The position numbers and the translations under genes are program-made. A stretch of 64,000 nt of DNA, from positions 1-64,000 of the forward strand of contig JAKSZP010009458.1 of assembly GCA_022478985.1 (NCBI GenBank), read 5' to 3'. This DNA comes from Massospora cicadina. Its lineage: Eukaryota; Entomophthoromycota; Entomophthoromycetes; Entomophthorales; Entomophthoraceae. The notes beneath the pieces were generated by a model. It worked only from the letters and a program-made list of their open reading frames with translations. It was not told where the DNA came from and made no database searches. This document shows, piece by piece, positions 56,101 to 64,000 of this stretch (position 1 is the stretch's first letter; each line of letters begins with the position of its first letter).

Positions 56101-56285
56101 CACTTCTGCCACTCCTCACTCCAAAGTTGAGTCAGCAGCCAGTTCAGCCCAATTTTTAAAAAGGGGCTCAATCCTCCCGCCCATAACCTTGACAAATTCT
56201 GGTGCACTTCCAAGACGGAAGCCAATAAAAATTTAAAATTTTTAAAAATTAAAACAATTTAACTGGATTATGGAATCCTGAGTAG

Positions 56286-57035
56286 ATGGCTGAATCAGTT
56301 GCAGCAAAGCTTCTGTGGTCAACAGCACATGGCCAATCAGCTCCTGAAACTGCCCCAATTCCAGTGGCTGGCCCAATACTGGCTGAATCCAATAAATTCA
56401 AGGCTCTTGAATGGATTGATGAGTATGAATGGCCATACCATGTGAAACTACATTTTGCTTCAGAGGAGTTCTCCGTTGACCCTCCCAATTTGCATCCACA
56501 CTGCTTTTGACCTCAAAAAAGTTTTCCAATTTACAAAAATATCATTAAAATGGTAGTTGAGGCTGCAGCTACCCCTGCTAAGACCCTACTTTGACAGAAA
56601 CTTTATGGGGCGATGAGGATCTTGTTGAGTATATTCCTATCCCCAATTTTCCCCACAATTTTGAGGAAGATGAAAAGTATGAAATTAAGGAGCTTGTTTT
56701 TTGTGTGAGCCACGCTTGCATTAGTGCAGCAAAATCTTCTCTTTTTGAACCCAATTATTTCAAAACCCACTGGCAAATCAAGACATTCACTTGTATTCAT
56801 GCTCTCATTACTTTCTCTGAGCTCAACTTGCTCAATACGTTGAGGCAATGGACACTGTCAGTCTCATCAATGAGGAAAACTCACAACTATATCTCCTTAT
56901 GCCATTTGCCGCTGATGCCCCCACTATTATGCTATCCGCCATGGTCTGCCAGCTAAAGTGGACGCTGGACAAAAGTTTCCCAAAGCTTCCTCACCTTCTG
57001 ATATGGCTTCCTAGGATGTTAGCTGAGGTGCTATA
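56286..57035 (+). pseudogene. family 2 middle and C-terminal domain
   Basis: VKLHFASEEFSVDPPN (about 56440) and then VEYIPIPNFPHNFEEDEKYE (about 56620), CISAAKSSLFEPNYFKTH (about 56720) and LNTLRQWT align with the open frame at 41070-40558. Frame breaks fall near 56515 and 56825. The coding part ends just before the 3' UTR at about 57010. Confidence 0.78.
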
Positions 57036-57152
57036 TTAAGTTTTTTTATTTTTAATAAGCCCTTTGTTTGGCCCATTTGCAAATAAAGATCTGTGATAGC
57101 TCCCCCTTTTGGGTTAGGCACTACTAATGCTAAAAAAGAGATAGTTGTGTGA

Positions 57153-57240
57153 GGTGTGATATTATCATTGGTTGATGGGTTTCTATGTTGTTTCACTTTC
57201 TTAGCTTCTTGGCAGTCCATGCAAACAACATATCAGCCAT
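57153..57240 (-). pseudogene. integrase zinc-finger fragment of an unresolved retroelement
   Basis: On the minus strand (57235-57153) WYVVCMDCQEAKKVKQHRNP fits the C-x2-C end of an HHCC integrase domain (V..C..CQ..K). The family 2 insertion follows. The rest of the element (57250-58000 upstream) is too decayed to assign. Confidence 0.45.
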
Positions 57241-57249
57241 CATCATTAA

Positions 57250-58700
57250 CATAACTTAAAATAAAATATGAGGCCCCTTTATATGACTCATTTATATTTT
57301 AAGGGGTATTGTAATATCTAAACGTTTTGCACATTTTAAAAAGAATGTTATTTGGGATTTTAGGATAAAAAACCCAACAACCAACATCAGAGGGTGTTGG
57401 GGTCTATAGCTGAACATTGGAAAGAGGCGGGATCAGACGTATATTATGATGGTAGAAATATATCAGCGCTATTCTAAAAAGGGTCTAATGGGGTTTTAGA
57501 TGTAATATTATATTAAAACATCAACTATATGGATTTTATCATCCAACGTTATTCTGAAAAGGTTCATTACTCATAGAAGATATCAGATTTCACTTTGGCA
57601 TTATTTAATCTTAATGACTTGATTGACTTTTAATTTTGTAACTTTTAGTCAAGTCTCCTTTAGTGTGAAATCTGGTTCACAATATCCCTTTAACTGAGGC
57701 AGCTTTAATTATCTTTTTTACAACTGACCAGGCCCCCTGATTGGGACCCTTTACTATGGAGAGAAATCCACTTTTAACATCAATTTTTGCCATTTCCCTC
57801 ATCTCATCACAAACCTGGTTGATTCTACCTAAATAAAACTCTTCTATCTTAGTATATTGGTTGTTTTGAGGTTGGGACTGTATACTTTTTACGGTTCATT
57901 GAAAAGATTTGAGGTGTGAGTTGAATAAATTATTGATCAATTAAATAATTAGGTTTATAATAGTATGAAGAATATTATACTATTTGAGCTCTACACAACC
58001 AAATTGAGTATGCCTTCAATGCTATACAGGTGCTAACGCTCTATCTTATGATCCTTGAAGGTACTTCAAATCTTCCAACAAGGGAAAGCCTATCCATTCA
58101 GAATTTCCTCTAAAGTTGGCAACTTCTGGACACAAGGGAACTTTTTTCTTCCTCTATCAACACAAGAGATCTCAAGAACTTCAAAAACAAATATAGACAA
58201 AGGTAACTGTTATTTATTTCTAATCACAAGAGTACATTAAAAAGTAAAATAGTCTAAATATTTATGTAACTTATCAAATCTTTTGTTTATAAATCACAAA
58301 GGGAGATTTATAACATTAGTAAAAAGTAAGGTGACTCATTGTAAGAAATAGGTGATTGCTAGCGTGTGGCAACATCTAGCCAGTCATCTTCTCTATAGTT
58401 GATTCCAATCCCAATCAGTTATCATCCTGAAATAACAAGATGGTTTGATGTAAGAAACAAAGATTTACTAATTTTTGACAACATTTATCTATCAAGTCTT
58501 CTTCATAATTAATATCACCTTATCCAAATATTTCTTACATAAAAGTGATTTTAAACTCATTAAAAACTACCTGAGATATAAACCAGTGTCTGTCACAGAT
58601 AATAAATAATAGGATCTTCTTAGACAATATCTCTGATGAATTTCTTAATGTTTGTATTCCACCAGGTCAGGTGAGAAAGTTATCTTTTTTACACTTATCA
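57250..58700. other. AT-rich debris, probable retroelement remnant
   Basis: A short minus-strand stretch, INQVCDEMREMAKIDVKSGF (about 57820-57760), looks protein-like but I do not recognise it. Nothing else can be supported. Confidence 0.3.
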
Positions 58701-58739
58701 AATTTGCTTTATTAATTAAAATATTAAGAAATCTATTTA

Positions 58740-59389
58740 AGGAAAACTGACGCCCAACTCTTCTGTAAACGCCCCAAAGTAAAATCATCTGTCGCCAATT
58801 AATTTAGCCCTTATGAGTCATCCAAAACAATGATTAATTTGTCAGTCTAGTCAGATTTTAACACTGACTAGAACACAACCCCTCCTAGGTTGAGTATCTG
58901 AAGAACATGTCCCAACGCCTTCACTTAACCCCAGAGGATTATCCTTGTTAAGCTAGCAACATGCTTAGGTAATGGGACCTTTTACCCATTAATAACAGGT
59001 TGCATTGCCAATTAGGGTAACCCACAAGTTGCTTCGAACTACAGTAATGTCAACGCTCAGCAAATGCCAATAAACCCTCATCAATTGGCGAAAAACTCCA
59101 AATGATTTATACAAGATAATTAAATTTATTATTTATTAAATTAATAGTTGAGCCACTTTGTAAAATTATTGGGAATTCTCTCAATTGTACATCAGATTTC
59201 AAGGAATCTAATCTTTATAAATTAATTAACATCCCATAAGAAATTAAAAACAACAAATATTTAACATTTTTCTATGTTGGCTACTACGTCCACAATAAGT
59301 TTCTTAATGTAAATCACCCTAGCGGATATGTATATGATATTATAATCAATTAAGCTGGATGTTGTGGGCATTTTTAAAATCCCAACACA
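58740..59389 (-). repeat. probable 3' LTR of element H
   Basis: It ends (plus strand) CCCAACACA at 59389, so the coding strand begins TGTTGGGATTTT, directly after the purine-rich CAAATGGGAAA. That is the polypurine tract/LTR boundary pattern seen in A and C. The other limit is a guess, since the partner LTR lies beyond the window. Confidence 0.45.
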
Positions 59390-60019
59390 TTTCCCATTTG
59401 CCAGATTATCGAGTGAAGATAGATTTTGAAGGTAGACACCACTTTATTCCAGGGCCTGAATCATCCAACACGGTTTTTTTACAGTTTTAGGAGTAAATTT
59501 CTTTTACCTTGCACATTGTGTTTCGATGTGCCCATTCTCCCAAGTGTGTTTCCTCTTCATTTTTTAGCACTAGTGGTGCCCAACCCAAAAAGGGGAGCTG
59601 TCACGCATCTTTATTTGCAAATGAGTCAAATAAAGGGATTATTAGAATAAAAGATTTCTAATATAGCCCCTAAGTTATCAGTTTAAAAAACCATATCAGA
59701 TGGCGATGAAGCTTTGGGTAACTTTTGTTCAGCGCCAACTTTAGCAGGCAGACTATGGCTGATATTATAGGAGTGGGGGCATCAGCAGCAAATGTCATAA
59801 GGAGATATAGTTGAAGGTTTTCTTCAATTAGAGGTCTGCAGTGTCCATTGCCTCAATATTGAGCAAGTTGATGCTCAGAAAAAGTGATGAGAGCAGGCAC
59901 ACAAGTGAATGACTTGATGCACTGGTGGGTTTTGGGATAATTGGGGTTAAAAAGTGAAGTTTTTTGCTGCATCAATACAAGTGCGGCTTGCACCAAAAAT
60001 GAGATCATCAATCTCATAC

Positions 60020-61198
60020 TGTGATGGATGGGGTTTCTGAACACTGCCACAAAGCAGTTAGTCAAGAGTGCCCAGGTAAGTGTCCACAGGCAGGATAGTC
60101 CTACTGTGGAACTATCCCTAATCTGACTGTTTGAATTCCACTTTGTTAAGAAAGTTTGGGCTACAGTCAAGACTATACTGGCGCACAGCAGGAGGGTCTG
60201 ACACCCAGAGAGGGCATACAAAGACTGGATGGCCTTATCAAAGTCTGAGCTGCTGTCCATGTGTGGTTTCCTTGCTTGCTTTAATAAAACTGATTTCCAA
60301 ACTCAAAAATTTATTTTGGTTTTTATTAATATTCTAGAAGACAAAACTGCTTTACACAGTTTCGCCAGCTCAGATTTATACTGAGCTTAGTGGGGAAGAG
60401 TGGGTCCTGTTCCCCGCAGAGTCTGCGGGCATTTTCTCAATGGTGGGCATTACTCGAGGATCTAGACCCTTGATTCTGTTGAGGCCCATTCTCTAATTTG
60501 GACTGGGTACCCTCAGGATTGCGGAAACTTTTCCACATTTATTTTTCAGCTTCGATTTGTTCTCAAAGCCCAGGCCATTCTCTTCATCCATATTCCTCAA
60601 TATTGCCTTCTGGGGCTTGGTGGTATCTGATTGGTCAGAGCGCCATTCATGAGGGTTATCCTCATTGCCCCTTTTGGCAATATTTTGTTTGGTGAGATCT
60701 GGCTGGCCAGAGTGCCATTTGCAAGGATTTTCATCCTTGTTGATACTCCCAAGGATATCAGGTTTGGCCACACCTGATTGGCTGGAAATTTGGGTCCAGT
60801 CCACTCTCTCATCGCCACATTTAGTAATATTTGATTTGGCAGCATCTGGGTGGCCAGAGCGCTATTTGCAAGGATCTTCATCCTTGTCAATACACTTTTG
60901 GGCGTCGAACTTAGCCATAACAGGCTGGCCAGAAATTTGTGTCCAAGGGTCCAATCCCTCATCGCCAAATTTAGTAATATTATATCTGGCAGCATCTGGT
61001 TGGCCAGAGTGCCATTTTTGAGGCTTTCCTTCCTCGTCAGCCTCACAATTTGTAATTTTCTTTGATTTCAGGGCATCTGATTCATCAGAATGCCATTATT
61101 GAAAATTGTAGCTGTCAAGCCCTTTTCCCTTGGCCTTGACTATCGCCCTAGGGAAGACTAGGGCAATGTGATGGTCAGGCAACGCCTTGACCGTTACA
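60020..61198. mobile_element. element G, 1179 bp, TGTGATGG...CCGTTACA
   Basis: The family 2 text breaks after ATCTCATAC (60019) and resumes TTTGCATCC (61204). Two uninterrupted family 2 copies have ATTTCATACTTTACATC (40.9 kb) and the equivalent at 56.67 kb, so the limits are secure. CATAC (60015-60019) and CATAA (61199-61203) are a 5-bp duplication with one change. The ends form TGT...ACA. No LTR pair is found, so a solo LTR or an unknown short element are both possible. Confidence 0.78.
60493..61085 (-). pseudogene. tandem Trp-repeat frame inside element G
   Basis: Read on the minus strand from about 61085 to 60493, one frame with a single internal TAG contains about seven imperfect repeats of 21-27 residues, each starting with Trp. 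Examples are WHSGQPDAARYNITKFGDEG, WTQISGQPVMAKFDAQKCID, WTQISSQSGVAKPDILGSIN and WHSGQPDLTKQNIAKRGNED. The consensus is W-x2-SGQPD-x2-K-x-NI-x-K-x-GDE. Function unknown. The same repeats could be non-coding enhancer repeats of an LTR. Confidence 0.5.
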
Positions 61199-61699
61199 CA
61201 TAATTTGCATCCTTTTCAAAATCATGTGGGTAGTTTGGGGATAGAAATACCCTCTATCAGGGGTTCCATCGCTCATGGAGTTGCTAGTGGAGTAAGGTGT
61301 TAGCGTTTCCTCTTCATCTTGTTCTGACTTCTGTATCCTTTAAGCACAGCTCCACAGCTCCGCATCACACCAGGATTAATATATTTTATCTTGAAATAAT
61401 ACGTTCCTGAACGCCTGTATTCCCCCAGGCTGTGCTTTTATGATTTCACGCCATACATTGAGCTTTTCAGTCATTATTATTAATAAATTCCTTAATGTAT
61501 GTAATCCCTCAGGTCAGGCTCTTCATTTTTGATCAGGGTGTTTTTCTAACTCACCTTCCTTGTACCTCTTCGTGATGGACCCAGTTTTAACATGAACTGA
61601 TCCTGCCATGTGTTTAAACTTCTTATTCAATAATGTTGTCATTGTTTATCACTCTTTTTACAACAAGTCCATGGAAGGTGGGAACACCTCTTGATACTC

Positions 61700-62900
61700 T
61701 TGATTGTGGAAGAAAATAAAAACCAATATTATTTAACATATAATTTCAATTTTTGATATTTTTTTCAAGGATAATCACTTTGTAGATACCTTTTTCATAT
61801 AATTTTATTTATTTTAATTTTTTATATTTGTATTTTATCCTACATTATATATGTTCTTGGATCCAATAATTTAAGTATTTGCTATAAACCTGATTCAATA
61901 TATGACTATCAGTGGTGTTTTTAACTTATAAACATCTGTTGCCATTTTGGCAATAATATTGAACAGACCCAATCATAAGGCGACCAACTTGTTCCATCTT
62001 CCAAATCCAGAGTATTTCAATGGGCTACCCTATAGCACACATGGTACTATTTGAGCGCTTCAATTTTTATCGTCCTACTTCTTTGGTGTAATCCTACTAT
62101 TCAACGTCATTTTGAATGCTTAAGCGTGCAACTTGTTTCATTATGTTCACCAGTCAAGTTAGATATGCTCTGAGATCACCCCCAAAGCTGATTCTTTTGC
62201 TGAATACAAATTTGGCGGTAGCGAAGCTATTATCCATATAATAATTTGTTTGGCGTTTTCCCTGTCACTCTATGATATCTGATATTGTACATAAAAGTGA
62301 TGAACTCAGATAAGATCCCAAATAGATTATTCCCCACTAACAAATTTCACAGCGTTGTGGCCAAAGTTCTTTGAAACTCTCTATCTTTCTGTTCATTTCT
62401 GGATGGTATGAAATGGACACCACTCCTCAGATTCTTATTGTTCATTCAGTCTTAAAACATATAGGACGTAAAATTGGTTCCATTATCACTTATTGATACT
62501 TATAGGCATCCATGATGGCACATTACTTGGTCCAGTATGAATATCGAAGTGCTCATTGCGTCTATTTTAATCAAGGCTTTCATTTCAGACCATCTGGTCA
62601 GATGGTCTATTGCAACTATAATATACTTTAATACTTAGTAATACACTCAATATCCCCATAACATCTATTGACACCGTGTGCTAAACAAAACCAGGCATAT
62701 TAGCCAGTATCTTGTCACATTCTTGTGGGCTTATGGAGTTGACATTCCATGCAAAATCCTAGATAATCTGCAATGTCATAATTGATTGATTCCTAATAGT
62801 AATAATAGCATAGATGATCCATTGTTTTTCTTATATCACTATGCCCTACAACTTTGTGAAAGCTTGTATAAGTTCTGAGCGTTATGACAGTTTAGAAAAT
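61700..62900 (-). pseudogene. element H integrase remnant
   Basis: Minus strand: HGCL...SISDNGTNF (about 62515-62460) is the second core block with catalytic Asp, and MSVDVMG (about 62665) carries the first. A decayed zinc-finger part lies near 62800. It is frame-shifted repeatedly. Confidence 0.65.
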
Positions 62901-63049
62901 GAGTAGTATTTTCCTTTCATTAATTTCTACAGCTGTCCATTTTTCTTATCAGTATTTCCTTTGTTTTCTTCAGTGCGCTTTTAATTCCATATGGCTTATC
63001 CCTGATATCTACTTTGATCATCCATTATAATAGTTCATCTGCTTTCTGG

Positions 63050-63420
63050 TACATGACTTGAACGGCAGGTAACCTTAATAATCCATCAACAATATGATGT
63101 GCTTATCCTGCTCTGTGTATAGTTTTTAAATTTGTAATTTTGCAGCTTTGGAGCTCATTAAGCCAATCATTCCTATGGACTTTAAGTTTTAGCAACCAGG
63201 GTAGAGATGAGTGGTCAGTCACAACCTTGAAGTGTGTTCCATGAATATACACTCAAGTTTGTTTTAGGCATATATCACCGCTAGGTATTTGCTCTATGTC
63301 ATGGTGTAGTACTTTCTGCTGGCGTCAATGTTTGCTACATATGCCACCAGGTGCTCTTCCCCATTACCATCTACATGACTTAAAACAGTTTTCTTGCCAT
63401 TAATGAGACATCAGTCTGAA
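63050..63420 (-). pseudogene. element H RNase H remnant
   Basis: Minus-strand text near 63240-63200 (FKVVTDHSSLPWL) is the TDH..L block of Ty3/gypsy RNase H, followed by fragments of the rest. Several stops. Confidence 0.6.
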
Positions 63421-63479
63421 TAATAAACTCCTAATTAAACTTTGGGTACTTCAGAATAGGATTCATTATCAAATATCTT

Positions 63480-64000
63480 CTGAGCTCATCAAACGCTTAG
63501 TTGGCCTCTTCATTCCACAAAAATCCTTTTTAAATTCCTCAGTGGACGAAATAGTGGTTTGTAATTTTCATCAAAATCCTTGATAAATCAGTAATAATAA
63601 CTAACCATCCCAAGAAAGACTTGTATGCCTCAAACGCTCTTTGGAAGTGACATCCATTTAATGGATATTATTTTCTGCGGCTGCAATTGTAATCCACCAG
63701 AGTTTATCACAAACCCCTTATATTCAAGCTCTTTTTTACAGAAATGACTATCCTTAGCTTGATCTGCAGATTCATCATTGCTAGGCTTTGAATAATTTAT
63801 CAAAGTGTTCCAGGTGATCAATTAATTTCCTACTGAAAAAGTTGATGTCATCCGAGAAAACCAAAATGCAAGGCAACTTAAGGTCACTCAAGGTAATATT
63901 CTTTGTCCTCTGGAAAGTAGTTAGCGCGTTACATAATCCTTGGGGAATTTCCATCGTCTGGTATAGCCCTTGTGGGTAATTATTTCACGTTTCTCCTGTT
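63480..64000 (-). pseudogene. element H reverse transcriptase remnant
   Basis: Near 63900-63840 the minus strand reads LSDLKLPCILVFSDDINFFS, with F-S-D-D in place of YLDD, then DHLEHFDKLF. KKELEYKGFVINSGGLQLQP (63735-63680) is the block after the palm. The window ends inside the domain. Confidence 0.8.

Larger units (their letters stand above)
55240..57133 (+). mobile_element. ORF1-only retroposon, family 2, full length (1894 bp)
   Basis: A 19-bp target duplication with one mismatch flanks it: AAAAGAGATAGTCGTGTGA at 55221-55239 and AAAAGAGATAGTTGTGTGA at 57134-57152. The 3' end reads CCCCCTTTTGGGTTAGGCAC and then TACTAATGCTAAAA. It contains the ORF1 block, the knuckle, the middle part and the C-terminal domain, and no endonuclease or reverse transcriptase. 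It is the reference copy for family 2. Confidence 0.93.
59561..61304 (-). mobile_element. 5'-truncated family 2 retroposon, split by element G
   Basis: A perfect 13-bp target duplication GTTTCCTCTTCAT lies at 59548-59560 and 61305-61317. The tail (TAGCACTAGTGGTGCCCAAC on the plus strand) and the C-terminal domain (60000-59690 reverse) match family 2 at 40435. Homology stops after about 560 net bases, so it is 5' truncated. Element G (60020-61198) interrupts it. Confidence 0.9.
59390..64000 (-). mobile_element. Ty3/gypsy retrotransposon H, truncated by window end
   Basis: Minus-strand integrase, RNase H and reverse transcriptase remnants lie at 61700-64000. The 3' region is interrupted by a family 2 copy at 59561-61304. 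Gag, protease and the 5' LTR should lie beyond 64000. Confidence 0.72.

Noticed and set aside
60020..60358. A 339-bp LTR (TGTGATGG...TTACACA) at the left of element G
   Set aside because: No second copy of this block exists within G, and comparison with other family 2 copies puts the true right end at 61198.
60498..61065. Plus-strand open frames over the repeats of element G
   Set aside because: The repeats keep frame on the minus strand with a clear consensus; the plus-strand frames are their mirror.
1..64000. CRISPR array or bacterial operon structure
   Set aside because: There are no short regularly spaced repeats with unique spacers. Coding remnants are eukaryotic retrotransposons throughout.

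Overview
The window reads as AT-rich eukaryotic DNA that is almost entirely retrotransposon. I find no intact cellular protein gene and one probable tRNA gene. A large, repeat-swollen genome is implied. A fungus fits the Ty3/gypsy types, the yeast-like tRNA-Ile anticodon arm and the APE-type LINE, and rust-like basidiomycetes would be a good candidate, but the sequence does not prove this.

Layout. (1) 1-9690: a plus-strand chromodomain Ty3/gypsy element (B) with a tRNA-derived SINE inside its reverse transcriptase (1008-1295). A complete but decayed minus-strand Ty3/gypsy element (A, 2133-8458, two LTRs) sits inside its integrase zinc finger. (2) 9700-13738: remnant of another minus-strand LTR element (J). 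(3) 14173-16070: an ORF1-only LINE-like element (family 1). (4) 16080-20925: AT-rich, no recognisable gene. (5) 20926-20999: tRNA-Ile(AAU) gene or near-functional relic. (6) 21370-48608: a nest several layers deep. An ORF1-only family 2-like copy (K) contains Ty3/gypsy element E (21982-48487). E contains a 1.8-kb element F in its left LTR, a SINE in integrase, a family 1 copy in gag, and Ty3/gypsy element D (30998-39598, itself carrying a family 1 copy and a 34-bp micro-insertion). E also carries a family 2 copy in its right LTR, which in turn contains Ty3/gypsy element C (41717-47610). (7) 49040-54312: a nearly complete, recent LINE with ORF1, endonuclease, reverse transcriptase and C-terminal zinc finger. 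(8) 55240-57133: a full-length family 2 element inside an unresolved retroelement. (9) 58700-64000: minus-strand Ty3/gypsy element H, cut by the window end, carrying a family 2 copy (59561-61304) that is interrupted by a 1179-bp element G.

How the parts relate. The LINE, the ORF1-only family 1 elements and the SINEs share one 3' tail, and the LINE and family 1 share 5' ends, so the LINE (or a relative) probably mobilises the others in trans. Family 2 has its own tail, and three tiny insertions (18-56 bp) carry a close relative of that tail flanked by 15-18 bp target duplications. Four Ty3/gypsy elements (A, C, D, J) carry a primer-binding site matching the 3' end of the tRNA-Ile(AAU) encoded in this same window. 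Most insertion boundaries could be read directly, because duplicated target sites, homologous LTRs or reading frames rejoin once the insert is ignored.
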